From assembly GCA_945881865.1 (NCBI GenBank), contig CAMCVK010000010.1, forward strand, positions 62,001 through 126,000: a stretch of 64,000 bases of DNA, in the 5' to 3' direction. This document shows, piece by piece, positions 35,394 through 44,171 of this stretch. Source of the stretch: Fimbriimonas ginsengisoli Gsoil 348. Lineage in GTDB: Bacteria > Armatimonadota > Fimbriimonadia > Fimbriimonadales > Fimbriimonadaceae. Position numbers and translations under genes: made by a program. The notes beneath the pieces were generated by a model, which made no database searches, was not told the origin of the DNA, and saw nothing but the letters and a program-made list of their open reading frames with translations. The first letter of the stretch is position 1. Every line of letters begins with the position of its first letter.

Positions 35394-36617
35394 CTAGCCC
35401 ACCACGGCCAAGTTGATCACCGACTTCGTTTGGCCTTCCGGCGGATCGACCCAAACCTTATCTTCCTTAAGCAGCGCCACCAGCTCGGCGACGCCGTTCT
35501 CCTGCGGAATACTCGTCTTTACGACGTTTCGCTTTCGGTACAGCGTGATTTTGCCCGCGCCCGCGCCAACGTAGCCGTAATCTGCATCCGCCATCTCGCC
35601 GGGACCGTTCACGATGCAGCCCATGACTGCGATATCCAACCCAACCAAATGCTTCGTGGCGTCGCGAACCTCGTTCAACACCGTCGGCAGGTTGAATTTC
35701 GTTCGGCCGCACGACGGGCAAGCGATGTATTCGACCTTCGTCTTTCGCAAGCCCAGAGACTGGAGGATGTCGTAGCAGACCGGAATCTCGGCGATGGGAT
35801 CCTCGGAAAGCGATACCCGGATCGTGTCGCCGATTCCTTCCATGAGCAAGGTCGCGATGCCCGCCGTCGACTTGATACGGGCATAGACGCCGTCACCGGC
35901 CTCGGTAACACCAAGGTGGAGCGGGTAGGCCATGCCCTCTTCGTCCATCTTTCGAACCATCAGCCGGTTCGCCGCCACCATAACTGGAACCCGGCTCGCC
36001 TTCAGCGATATGTTGAGGTTTTGGTATTCATACTTCTCGCAAATCCGCAGGTACTCCATGGCGCTCTCCACCATGCCGTCCGGCGTATCGCCGTAGGTGA
36101 CGAGCATCCGCTCGCTGAGGGATCCGTGGTTGACGCCAACGCGCATCGCCCGGCCGTGCTGCTTGCAGGCTTCGACCACCGGCACGAAACTGGTTTCAAT
36201 GGCCTCTCGCTCTTCGGCGTGCTCCTTCTCCGTGTACTCCACGTTGTCGCCCCATTTGTGGAACACGAACAGGCCTGGGTTCACACGAACCTCGTCAACA
36301 TGCTTCGCGGCCTCGACAGCGATGGCCGTGCCCTGGTGATGCACGTCAGCCGTGAGCGGCACGTACTTGTACCGCTCGGTGACTTTCGCTCGGATCTCTT
36401 CCATCGCGCGGGCCTCGCCGAGCGTGGGCGTGGTGACGCGCACAAGCTCGCAACCCTCGCGGTGTAGAGCAATGACCTGCTCGACACAGGCGTCGATGTT
36501 GCGGGTCTCTTCCGTGATCATGCTTTGCACGAGCACCGGATGGCCGCCGCCAATGGTGACCGGGCCAACCCGGCAGGCTACGGTATTACGTCGCGGATAG
36601 GTGATGTCCAGGGCCAT
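35394..36617 (-). CDS. ispG: 4-hydroxy-3-methylbut-2-enyl diphosphate synthase
   Basis: A 407-residue IspG (GcpE) iron-sulfur enzyme of the MEP isoprenoid pathway. Signature [18 protein letters not shown] near the N-terminus, and 4Fe-4S ligands in CPSCGR and [10 protein letters not shown], with the terminal Glu. Start ATG 36617 preceded by AAGGAAGTAG, 7 bases after the deiminase stop; the extension to 36680 is spurious. Isoprenoids feed the polyprenyl carriers used by the ubiA-dprE pathway at 3022-6044. Confidence 0.94.
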   Translation of the reverse strand: MALDITYPRRNTVACRVGPVTIGGGHPVLVQSMITEETRNIDACVEQVIALHREGCELVRVTTPTLGEARAMEEIRAKVTERYKYVPLTADVHHQGTAIAVEAAKHVDEVRVNPGLFVFHKWGDNVEYTEKEHAEEREAIETSFVPVVEACKQHGRAMRVGVNHGSLSERMLVTYGDTPDGMVESAMEYLRICEKYEYQNLNISLKASRVPVMVAANRLMVRKMDEEGMAYPLHLGVTEAGDGVYARIKSTAGIATLLMEGIGDTIRVSLSEDPIAEIPVCYDILQSLGLRKTKVEYIACPSCGRTKFNLPTVLNEVRDATKHLVGLDIAVMGCIVNGPGEMADADYGYVGAGAGKITLYRKRNVVKTSIPQENGVAELVALLKEDKVWVDPPEGQTKSVINLAVVG

Positions 36618-36624
36618 GATTCTT

Positions 36625-37839
36625 CTACTTCCTTGAGGTCGGCATCTGTTGCGTGATGCAGTGAATTCCGCCGCCGCCAAGGTTGATGGCTTCGGAGTCG
36701 ATCGCGATGATCTTGTAGCCGGGAAAAGCTTCCTTCAGAATCTGGAGCGCCTTCGCGTCCTTCGCCTTCAGACCGATGGGCCGCCCGGGCTTGTAGAACT
36801 TCGAGGTGATGATCTTCCCGTTCGAGATCAGGAAGTTGAGGTAGCTCGCCGCCTGAATCACCTTGATCGGCTTCCCTTTCGGAAACGGCTTCTTGGCGTA
36901 GTTGAGGTCCTTGATGTAGTCGTAAACGCCGTCCCCCGGAGACATCGTGGTGATCATGGGGTCTGGCACCGGCATCCGAATGATCTTGAGGTCCGGCGCG
37001 GCCCGCCGCAAGGTCCGCCAATTTTGCTCAAGCCGATTACGGCTCGCCCACGCGATCGGACTCTTCTGAGCGTCCTCAAGGGTCACCTCCGCGAGGAGAA
37101 CCGTGTCCACGTTCACGAATCGGGCTACGTTATCGACGTGGCCTCCGGTCGCGATGACCGTATAGACATCGCCGTCTTTCCCACCATCCAATGGGCCCAT
37201 GAAGGTCAGGTCATCTTCTAATCCACCGTGCGGCAACCAAATCACGCGATCTACACCAAGGTATCGCTTATGTTCGGTTTCTAGCTCCTCGCGAAGCTTG
37301 CCGGGGTTGCGCTGCTTCTCGACGCTTTCAACCACGATCATCGTCCCTTTGCCGTTGAACTCGCGGTTGCCGCCTTCCGAGATAATCGGCGCGTTGAGCA
37401 ACATCGTTGACGTGCCCCGAACCGCCTGACGGCCAAACTGCGCATCGACCGCGTCTTCCGCTTTTGACATCTGGTCGTTCACATCGGTATAGCCCCAATA
37501 GTTGAACTTGTAGGTCACCGGCTGCAACGTGCCATTCGGGTTTTTCACGAAGATCGGGCCGAAGTCGCGGGTCCAGATTTCGTTGTTCCCCGACAGGTGA
37601 AACCGAACGTGCGGCGCTTTGCCCAAAAACTTCGTTGCCTGCGCCAACTGGTTGGGCCGAACCAGCAAATCCACCTTGGTCTCCGGGCCGAGGGCGTGGA
37701 TCATCTCGCGCTGGACGGCGTGGACCGAGTAGCCGCGCTTGTTCTCGTAGGTCGCCCAAGACATCCAAACGCTCTCTTGAGGCTCCCACTCGGCCGGGAA
37801 CGTGCCAAACATGAACCAGCCTGCCAGCAACGGGATCAT
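36625..37839 (-). CDS. agmatine deiminase / peptidyl-arginine deiminase family enzyme
   Basis: A 404-residue PPAD/AguA-type guanidine-modifying enzyme. Landmarks: [44 protein letters not shown], and the catalytic Cys in [15 protein letters not shown] near the C-terminus. The full catalytic set (Asp, Glu, His, Cys) is present. Agmatine to N-carbamoylputrescine is the usual reaction for single-domain bacterial members. ATG 37839 shares ATGA with the dapL stop. An N-terminal hydrophobic start ([11 protein letters not shown]) is short and not a clear signal peptide. Confidence 0.87.
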   Translation of the reverse strand: MIPLLAGWFMFGTFPAEWEPQESVWMSWATYENKRGYSVHAVQREMIHALGPETKVDLLVRPNQLAQATKFLGKAPHVRFHLSGNNEIWTRDFGPIFVKNPNGTLQPVTYKFNYWGYTDVNDQMSKAEDAVDAQFGRQAVRGTSTMLLNAPIISEGGNREFNGKGTMIVVESVEKQRNPGKLREELETEHKRYLGVDRVIWLPHGGLEDDLTFMGPLDGGKDGDVYTVIATGGHVDNVARFVNVDTVLLAEVTLEDAQKSPIAWASRNRLEQNWRTLRRAAPDLKIIRMPVPDPMITTMSPGDGVYDYIKDLNYAKKPFPKGKPIKVIQAASYLNFLISNGKIITSKFYKPGRPIGLKAKDAKALQILKEAFPGYKIIAIDSEAINLGGGGIHCITQQMPTSRK

Positions 37840-39017
37840 GGAATCAGCCCGCTTGCCTGAATTCGGCGAACGGCCTCGGCGAATCGCTCGCCGTTCTGGT
37901 CTCCCTTCAATGTCAACGACATCCTAACGTATCCTTCTCCTTCCGTCCCGTACCCGTTTCCTGGGATCGCCACGATGTGCGCCTGCTTCAAAAGCGCGCC
38001 CGCAAACTCTGCGCTCGTCATATCGGTTCGCGGCACCTTCGCCCATACGTAGAACGCCGACTTCGGCTTGGTTACCGGCCAGCCGATCGCGTTGAGTCCG
38101 TCACACAGGGCATCGCGGCGCTTTTCGTACATCGCCAGCGTGTCGTCGTTGTTCAGGTTTTCCAGCGCGTACGCACCGGCTTGAGCCACGGCAGGAAACT
38201 GCTTGCTGTCGATGTTCGACTTTAGGCGCTGCAGGTTTTGTACAACCTGGGCGTTGCCAAGCGCAAAGCCAAGCCGCCAACCGGTCATGTTGTACATCTT
38301 GCTCAGCGAGTGGAATTCGATGGCGACATCCTTCGCCCCTTCCACTTGAAGCACCGTGGGGTTCACGAATCCGTCGTAGGCAACCGTTGCGTAGGCCATG
38401 TCGTTCACCAGGATGATGTCGTGATCGCGGCAGAATGCGACCGCGTCTTCATAGAACTCGCGGGTTGCGGTCGCTCCGGTTGGGTTGTGCGGGTAGCAAA
38501 CGTAGAACAGCTTTGCGCGGCGAGCGATGTCCGTCGGGATGTCGGCCAGCACCGGCAGCATGTCGTTTTCCGGTCGTAGCGGCGTCTCATGGACTTCTCC
38601 GCCGGCCATCAACGTGTTGACTTTGTAAACCGTGTAACCCGGGTTCGGCACGATGGAAACATCGCCGGGATCAATGTAGGTCCAGGCGAGGTGCGCGAGG
38701 CCCTCTTTGCTTCCGATGAGCTGAACGAACTCTTTTTTGGGATCGAGTTGCGGCCCAAAGGTGCGGCCGTACCACGAGGCGGCGGCGTCGAGGAAAGGCT
38801 CCCAGCCACGGGCGGTCTCGTCGTACCGGTGGGTTTCCGGGTCGTGCGCGGCTTCGGTGAGCGCATTGATGACCGCCGTCGGGGTCGGAAGGTCCGGATC
38901 GCCGATTCCGAGGTCAATGATGTCGGCGCCGGAGGCCACGGCCTCGGCCTTTATGCGGGCGATTTCGGCAAAAAGGTAGGGCGGAATCAGTTCCAGACGC
39001 TGCGCGCGGGCGGGCAT
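37836..39017 (-). CDS. dapL: LL-diaminopimelate aminotransferase-type class I aminotransferase
   Basis: A 393-residue fold-type I PLP enzyme. N-terminal IPPYLFAEIARIKAEA, IDLGIGDPDLPTP, LIGSKEGLAHL, YPHNPTGA, and the PLP lysine in EFHSLSKMYNMTGWRLGFA match the DapL group, which converts tetrahydrodipicolinate directly to LL-DAP for lysine and peptidoglycan. Related aminotransferases with other substrates share these motifs, so substrate is likely but not certain. ATG 39017 follows TACCCT by 8 bases. It heads the ispG operon. Confidence 0.83.
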   Translation of the reverse strand: MPARAQRLELIPPYLFAEIARIKAEAVASGADIIDLGIGDPDLPTPTAVINALTEAAHDPETHRYDETARGWEPFLDAAASWYGRTFGPQLDPKKEFVQLIGSKEGLAHLAWTYIDPGDVSIVPNPGYTVYKVNTLMAGGEVHETPLRPENDMLPVLADIPTDIARRAKLFYVCYPHNPTGATATREFYEDAVAFCRDHDIILVNDMAYATVAYDGFVNPTVLQVEGAKDVAIEFHSLSKMYNMTGWRLGFALGNAQVVQNLQRLKSNIDSKQFPAVAQAGAYALENLNNDDTLAMYEKRRDALCDGLNAIGWPVTKPKSAFYVWAKVPRTDMTSAEFAGALLKQAHIVAIPGNGYGTEGEGYVRMSLTLKGDQNGERFAEAVRRIQASGLIP

Positions 39018-39025
39018 ATGCCCGG

Positions 39026-39049
39026 AGGGTACCCGCGATCTGGTACCTT
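39026..39049. promoter_or_regulatory. back-to-back GGTACC -10 boxes for dapL and tRNA-Pro
   Basis: On the minus strand TACCCT (39026-39031) is 8 bases before the dapL ATG. On the plus strand TACCTT (39044-39049) is 11 bases before the tRNA, allowing a 5' leader of about 4-5 bases. The -10 boxes are only 12 bases apart, so the two polymerases would compete. Confidence 0.62.
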
Positions 39050-39060
39050 TCTGGGGTCGG

Positions 39061-39137
39061 CGGGGTGTAGCTCAGCTTGGTAGAGCGCGTGCTTTGGGAG
39101 CATGAGGCCGCAGGTTCGAATCCTGTCGCCCCGACCA
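39061..39137 (+). tRNA. tRNA-Pro(TGG)
   Basis: A 77-base cloverleaf with encoded CCA. Acceptor stem CGGGGTG / CGCCCCG plus A; D stem GCTC/GAGC; anticodon stem CGTGC/GCATG around loop TTTGGGA (anticodon TGG); T stem GCAGG/CCTGT with loop TTCGAAT. Decodes CCA and likely other Pro codons by wobble. Confidence 0.97.
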
Positions 39138-39159
39138 CTTTCCCTCTTCCTTCCCGGCC

Positions 39160-39573
39160 ATGCTGCAAACCGACCAACTGGCTAGATCGCTGGAAACGTT
39201 GCGGTACTCGCTGCGACATTTCAAGGAATCCGAACCAGGGTCGGTCGAAAACGAGGTCTTCCGCAACGCCGTCATCAAGGGGTTTGAGCTTTCCTTGGAG
39301 ACATCGGCAAAACTTTTGCGCAAACGGCTGGCCGATTACGTCGCGCAGCCCGGCGCCGTCCATTCGCTGCCATTCAAAGAGGTGTTTCGTCGGGCCGCCG
39401 GTTTCGGGATTCTGGCGCCCGACGCCGTCGAGCGCTGGTTCGAGTATCGAGACAACCGCAACGATACGGCGCATGACTACGGCGAGAGGTTTGCCGAGGA
39501 AACGGTGCGCTTGCTGCCCGCGTTCCTCACCGACGCCGAATCGCTTTTGACCACCCTTCAACATGAACCTTGA
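39160..39573 (+). CDS. hepT: HEPN-domain RNase toxin (HepT/HI0074 family)
   Basis: A 137-residue helical HEPN protein. The RX4HXY active site is R-N-D-T-A-H-D-Y near residues 99-106, preceded by FEYRDN. The family forms the toxin of type VII (HEPN/MNT) toxin-antitoxin pairs, where the Tyr of the motif is AMPylated by the partner. IKGFELSLETSAKLLRK resembles the nucleotidyltransferase substrate-binding group (HI0074). It starts 22 bases after tRNA-Pro with no visible promoter or ribosome site of its own. Overlaps the antitoxin gene by 11 bases. Confidence 0.82.
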   Translation: MLQTDQLARSLETLRYSLRHFKESEPGSVENEVFRNAVIKGFELSLETSAKLLRKRLADYVAQPGAVHSLPFKEVFRRAAGFGILAPDAVERWFEYRDNRNDTAHDYGERFAEETVRLLPAFLTDAESLLTTLQHEP

Positions 39574-39862
39574 CCTGCCCGAGCGCTGGCGCGCCGAAAT
39601 CGCGCAGATTTTGGTCCGGCATCTGCCCGCGGCGGAAGTCTTGGCGTTTGGAAGCCGGGTCACCGGTAAGAATCATCCAGGAAGCGACCTGGACTTGGCC
39701 GTCCTCGGCGGCACGCCGGCCGGACTTGCCGCCGCGAGATCGGCACTCGCCGAGAGCAACGTGCCGATCTCGGTGGATTTGCTGGCTTACGAGAGTCTTC
39801 CAGAAAGCTATCGAGAAGAGATCGACCGGTCCGCCGCTCCCTTCCCGCTCAACCCCGAATAG
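39563..39862 (+). CDS. mntA: minimal nucleotidyltransferase antitoxin (MntA/HI0073 family)
   Basis: A 99-residue MNT protein with the GSX10DXD motif complete: GSRVTGKNHPGSDLDLAV near residues 32-49, and a third carboxylate likely in VDLLAYE. In studied pairs MNT transfers AMP from ATP to the HEPN Tyr and so silences the RNase. Length is normal for the minimal group. Starts within the hepT end (ATG 39563), so the two are translated together. Confidence 0.85.
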   Translation: MNLDLPERWRAEIAQILVRHLPAAEVLAFGSRVTGKNHPGSDLDLAVLGGTPAGLAAARSALAESNVPISVDLLAYESLPESYREEIDRSAAPFPLNPE

Positions 39863-39868
39863 GCCGCG

Positions 39869-40054
39869 TCAAGTCCATACTTGGCGCCAGAAACTGCTGT
39901 TATACAGATCAAACTCGGCGGTGGTGCCGTCGGCAAAGGTGAGAATCCCCTTTCCTTCCGCGTCGTAGTCCCCCGTCGCGGGGCACAGAGGATCGTTCAC
40001 ATTCTCAACTCGAATCGAACCGGTGAGATCCGGATTACTGAGCCAGCGACGGGC
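39869..40054 (-). pseudogene. frameshifted 3' remnant next to the lipoprotein gene
   Basis: A minus-strand frame of 61 codons between a TAG and a TGA reads like a real protein end (ILTFADGTTAEFDLYNSSFW) but has no ATG and sits in a different frame from the upstream lipoprotein, separated from it by a stop codon. It may be the original C-terminus of that protein or of a lost gene. Confidence 0.45.
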
Positions 40055-40068
40055 CTATCTGGCCACGT

Positions 40069-40587
40069 TCACCCCCGCCGAAGCACGAACTGAACCGTCG
40101 TTTGGCCGTCGGACGAGGCATCCTGGATGACAATCAGGTCCTGGGCACTCAGATCACCGGGCTGCAGAAACATGGCATCGTTCCCGCCGGAACTGCGTTG
40201 CTCAACGCCTTGCCCATCTTTCTCGACGATCTTGGAGTCGTCGATCATCCCCTTATTGTCAATCGTGACAGGCCCCGTCCAGACCATTGTCGCCGAACCA
40301 AACTTGAACACGCCGTCCACTTCGCCGCCTTCGGAAACCTTCATCGCGCCCGAGAAGATCATCCCCTGAGTCTGGAATTCGGCACCCGATCCAGACATGA
40401 GGGTCGACCGCACGTTCGACTTTTCCGGATCCATAACCCAGGTTCCGGCGAGGCGACTCTGCATGTCAGAGTTGGCCGCCACGGCGGTCCCCGTCTCGGA
40501 CGCATTGCACCCCGCCACCGCGAACATGACGATCGCGATGAGCAGGCATGTGACGAGTCGGAGCGAAGCGGTTGAGGTGAGTCCCAT
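40069..40587 (-). CDS. lipoprotein of unknown function
   Basis: A 172-residue protein with a lipoprotein signal and lipobox (FAVAGC, Cys about residue 27). The mature part has GTWVMDPEKSNVRS, which recalls short 'lipocalin-like' proteins that quote a drug-sized ligand pocket, and then beta-rich sequence. ATG 40587 lies 6 bases after a TAGTTT box. The C-terminus (VQFVLRRG) ends shortly before a coding-like remnant in another frame, so the gene may be frameshifted. Confidence 0.65.
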   Translation of the reverse strand: MGLTSTASLRLVTCLLIAIVMFAVAGCNASETGTAVAANSDMQSRLAGTWVMDPEKSNVRSTLMSGSGAEFQTQGMIFSGAMKVSEGGEVDGVFKFGSATMVWTGPVTIDNKGMIDDSKIVEKDGQGVEQRSSGGNDAMFLQPGDLSAQDLIVIQDASSDGQTTVQFVLRRG

Positions 40588-40644
40588 GCAAACAAACTAC
40601 ATAGGACCCAAAGACCTCGACTTGATCTAAGTCACGAACTGGCT

Positions 40645-43206
40645 TCAGTCCATGTCTTCGGTGCGCCAGCGCGCGCCCGGGGTTGCTGGTCGCGGCACGT
40701 TTGCGCCCTTGATCGAACCCCAAAGGATGTCGTTCAGCGCTTCGTCGGGCAGCGACTCTTCCACCAGCGCGTTCAGGAGGCGAGCGCTGTCGGCCGCACG
40801 GAACGAACGCGGTGTGTTGAGTTCCGCAACAATTTCCCTCGCCGGCAGGATCGCCTTGTAAGGCTCAGCATTCACCGGCTTCTTGTCGAAAACGTCCATC
40901 GGGAAGGCGGTCGCGATGTACTGGTTCCACGGCTTGGCCCCGAGCAACCGCGACATCGTCAGCAGCATCGAGTCCGTGTTGTAGAACCGGCTGTCCAAGA
41001 AGTTGCGCTTGTTGTAGGCGCTCACGACGAAAGCGATCGACCGGTGCGCGTCCACGTGGTCAAAGCCCGCCTGCGCGTCATCCTCCAGGATGAAGATTGC
41101 CGTTTTCTTCCAAAGTGGACCGTTGCTCACCGCCTCTACGAGCTGCCCAACCGCGTAGTCGTTGTCCGCCACCATAGCGCGAGGGCTGTAGGTTCCGGGG
41201 GCCGTTCCCGAAGTATGGTCGCGGCCAAGCCGCAGAATCATAAAATTCGGCACCTTGCCACTTGCCAGGAGACGCTTGTAATCTCGCAAGAACGAGGTCA
41301 TTCGAGAAGGATCCTTCATCTTGCCGAAGGTGGCCATCTGCCGCGGCGCGGGGTCAAGACCGTACTTCACCCACGCTTCGCTGTCGGCATAGTTCATGTC
41401 ATATCGTCGGAACGTGGGCTCGGTATGGTCGACAAGTGCCTTCTTCGTTGGGGCATTGTCCGGCTCAAAGCGAGTGTCACGCTTGTCGGCGTCGCCGCCT
41501 TGGAAGCTGAGGAAGCTGCCGTAGTTGCGGTAAGACAAACCTGCCTTGGCCATGGCATCCCAAATGTAGCCGCCGCTGGCGGTGGCTACGTCGCGAACGC
41601 CTTGCATATCGACCGCAACGCCATTGTTCGTGCCTTCAAAGTCGTACTGGCGACCGCGGCCCGCATAGTTGTAAATGCTGTTCCGCGACGTGTATTCGTT
41701 CGCCGCGCCGGAAGTCGACCAGTTCCAGCCGTCTGCCGAGACCTCGGCGCAGACGTGGAAGTTATCGAGCTGAACGAATCGCTCAGCCAGCGCGTGCTGG
41801 TTCGGCGTGACTTCCCGACCAAAGAGAACCAGCGAAGGCTCGCCGTTGCCCCGCGGCAGGCCCCCCAGAACCTGGTCGTAGGTTCGGTTTTCCTTGATGA
41901 CGTAGATGACGTGCTCAATCGGTGGCTTCACGAACTGCTTCTGAACCGCGTTCAAGATTGGCTTGGTTGCCCGGTTCAGCCGGAGCACCTGCTCGGTGTG
42001 GTCTTCCAGACCGGTCAGCGCCTTATCGACATCAACCAGCGTCACGGCACCCTCGATGATGTTGAGGACGTACTGTCCGCGATCGCCAACTTCCTTGCCG
42101 TTCGGGTTCTTCGCGTTCACGCCCTTGCCGTTCAAAACGAAGAGCCGCTTGCCGTTTTGGGTGAGAACCGTAGAGGTGGGGTACCAGCCGGCAGGCAAGT
42201 AGCCTTTCAGTTCGCCAGCTGAAGGATCGATCACCGCAACCGCGTTCATGTCCGCCACGGCAACGAATGCCAGCTTATCGGTGATGAAGCTGCTTCCAAG
42301 CGGGGTGAATCCGCCGAGTCCGCGCAGGGCCGCCGGTCGGATGAGCGTCGTCTTTTCGACCTTGCCCGACCCGGTGTTGATCCAGCTGAGCGTGTCGCTG
42401 TTCGAATTGCTCACCAAAACGTGCTTGCCATCTTTGCTGGCCGTGATGTAAGACGGGTTTTCGCCGGTTCGGATGGTCTTCTGCGCACCGGTTTTCGGGT
42501 CAAGTTGAACCACAACGCCGTCTCGCTCGCAGGTGATGAAGAGCGATCCGCCCGCGAGAGCCGCGCCGAAGGGGAATCCCGGCAGCTCAATGGTTTGCTT
42601 CAGCTCGCCGGTTTTTCGGTCGAATCGGGCCACCGCACCTTTCAGCTTCGTGTCGGCGGTGGCCGTGTTGATGACCGCCCAAACACTATCGGTGTCAACC
42701 GCAACGCCGGCGACCGGATTCGGCGAGGGCTTGCCGGGGCAAGAAAAGTCGCGAACGAGGGCGAGCTCGCCCGTCGCCGAAACGCTATATTCGGAAACTT
42801 TCTCTTCCGAGCCGCGCGAGGCGAAAAGCCGGGTGCTGCCATCAGCTTCGGTTCCCACGGCGAGGCCGTAGTACAGGCCAATCTTTCCTCGGCCACCAAA
42901 GTCGAGCTTGCTGGCGACGCTACCGTCCGACGTTCGGAAGACCGTAAGTTGCTGCCGGTGCCCGGCGTTGGTCGAGATCATGAACTTGCCGTCTGGCGTG
43001 CTGATCGCGTTGACCGGGAAACTGCCAACTCCGACCGGCGACATGCCTGGAATATTCAGCAGCGGCTCGACTGGCTTTCCGGTGCTGGCGTACTCCCCCT
43101 TCGCACCCGCTTGCCGCCGCGCAAGCGCTGAGTCAACGCTGACTCCAATTCCAATGATTGCCGCAAGCGCGACGGCCCCGAAGGTGATGACTTTGTTTCG
43201 CCCCAT
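40645..43206 (-). CDS. YVTN-type beta-propeller fused to a phosphoesterase (phospholipase C / acid phosphatase family)
   Basis: An 853-residue exported protein. N-terminal hydrophobic segment (VITFGAVALAAIIGIGVSVD), then a propeller of about 350 residues (AVAVIDPSAGELKGYLPAGW, YITASKDGKHVLVSNSNSD). The C-terminal half is a metal-dependent phosphoesterase of the AcpA/PLC type: VIYVIKENRTYDQVLGGL with the nucleophile region, and AIFILEDDAQAGFDHVDAHRS with metal ligands. Similar fusions are common in environmental bacteria and probably release phosphate outside the cell. ATG 43206 is 7 bases after TAGGCT; the frame to 43236 is not used. Confidence 0.83.
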   Translation of the reverse strand: MGRNKVITFGAVALAAIIGIGVSVDSALARRQAGAKGEYASTGKPVEPLLNIPGMSPVGVGSFPVNAISTPDGKFMISTNAGHRQQLTVFRTSDGSVASKLDFGGRGKIGLYYGLAVGTEADGSTRLFASRGSEEKVSEYSVSATGELALVRDFSCPGKPSPNPVAGVAVDTDSVWAVINTATADTKLKGAVARFDRKTGELKQTIELPGFPFGAALAGGSLFITCERDGVVVQLDPKTGAQKTIRTGENPSYITASKDGKHVLVSNSNSDTLSWINTGSGKVEKTTLIRPAALRGLGGFTPLGSSFITDKLAFVAVADMNAVAVIDPSAGELKGYLPAGWYPTSTVLTQNGKRLFVLNGKGVNAKNPNGKEVGDRGQYVLNIIEGAVTLVDVDKALTGLEDHTEQVLRLNRATKPILNAVQKQFVKPPIEHVIYVIKENRTYDQVLGGLPRGNGEPSLVLFGREVTPNQHALAERFVQLDNFHVCAEVSADGWNWSTSGAANEYTSRNSIYNYAGRGRQYDFEGTNNGVAVDMQGVRDVATASGGYIWDAMAKAGLSYRNYGSFLSFQGGDADKRDTRFEPDNAPTKKALVDHTEPTFRRYDMNYADSEAWVKYGLDPAPRQMATFGKMKDPSRMTSFLRDYKRLLASGKVPNFMILRLGRDHTSGTAPGTYSPRAMVADNDYAVGQLVEAVSNGPLWKKTAIFILEDDAQAGFDHVDAHRSIAFVVSAYNKRNFLDSRFYNTDSMLLTMSRLLGAKPWNQYIATAFPMDVFDKKPVNAEPYKAILPAREIVAELNTPRSFRAADSARLLNALVEESLPDEALNDILWGSIKGANVPRPATPGARWRTEDMD

Positions 43207-43294
43207 AGTTGGGAGCCTACAGAGTCTCCAACGCATTAGGCAATTGTTTTTCGCAATTCTCGCTTCCCGTTAAGAATCCTTAACAATTGGGAGG

Positions 43295-44110
43295 CTAGTG
43301 AGCCGTTTTCGGTCCGGCGAGCGCGCCTCCCACCATCTCGATTCCACCCGGCACGACCTTCCCGCATTCGCTTCCCGTCTCCGCGTCCGCGAGGTGCGCC
43401 TCGGTGCCGTCGAACCTCAGAAGAGGATGGTAGAACTCCCAGGCTTCGGTGCTGTTCCCCGTGATGTAGTGGGCGATGAGTGACCGGCGGAAGCGGGTGT
43501 CCGACCGATTTGGCCCGCTTCCGTGAATCAGATTTCCGTGGAAAAACAAAACGTCGCCGGCTTTCATCAACATCGGCACCGCTTGATAGCCGTCGGGAAC
43601 AGGAACCTGCTCGCCGGTGAAGCTCTCCTTTCGGTCGGCGGGAATCGGGCAAAGAATAGGCAGGCGGTGTGACCCGGGAACCACGCTCATGCAGCCGTTC
43701 TCCTCATCGCAATCGTCCACCGCAAGCCAGCCCGCAACGCAGGTTCCCGGCGCAGCGCGCAGATAGGCTTGGTCCTGATGCAACGCCTGACCGCGTGCAT
43801 GCGGCGGCTTAAAGTAGAACATCGTTTGCGCGCCGAACGGCTCTTCGTCCAAGAAGGTGGACAGAAGCTGCTGCATCCGGGCATCCAGCAGGAACTCTAG
43901 CGACAGTGCATCGCGGCGATGCGGATGGATGATGCGCGGGAACTGCGCCAGCGGATCTTGCCCCGTTTGATCGATTCGATCGAAGTCCTCGCGACGGTCC
44001 GAAGCGTTCCATTCCATGAAATGGTCGCGAATACGCGCGATTTCCTCGGCCGAGAACACGCCCCGGGCCAGGACAAACCCGTTTTCTTCCCACTGTTGCC
44101 GCGCCGTCAT
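43295..44110 (-). CDS. phytanoyl-CoA dioxygenase (PhyH) family Fe(II)/2-oxoglutarate oxygenase, copy 1
   Basis: A 271-residue double-stranded beta-helix oxygenase. The iron triad is HxD in ALHQDQAYL plus the distal His in GNLIHGSGPN, and an Arg of the 2-oxoglutarate site in RRSLIAHY. It would hydroxylate an organic substrate using Fe(II), O2 and 2-oxoglutarate. It is the last of a run that includes a second PhyH and a sugar ABC importer, so the substrate may be what that importer brings in. A TACATC box is 7 bases before ATG. Confidence 0.82.
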   Translation of the reverse strand: MTARQQWEENGFVLARGVFSAEEIARIRDHFMEWNASDRREDFDRIDQTGQDPLAQFPRIIHPHRRDALSLEFLLDARMQQLLSTFLDEEPFGAQTMFYFKPPHARGQALHQDQAYLRAAPGTCVAGWLAVDDCDEENGCMSVVPGSHRLPILCPIPADRKESFTGEQVPVPDGYQAVPMLMKAGDVLFFHGNLIHGSGPNRSDTRFRRSLIAHYITGNSTEAWEFYHPLLRFDGTEAHLADAETGSECGKVVPGGIEMVGGALAGPKTAH

Positions 44111-44171
44111 TTGTCGAGATGTACCAGATTCGGCCAGCGCAGACAGCGAAAAGCCATGCTTCGTCCCACCT

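Noticed and set aside
35376-36467. 363-codon open frame on the plus strand
   Set aside because: Antisense to ispG, which has all family motifs.
41044-42222. 392-codon open frame on the plus strand
   Set aside because: Antisense to the propeller-phosphoesterase gene; His/Val/Arg-rich shadow.
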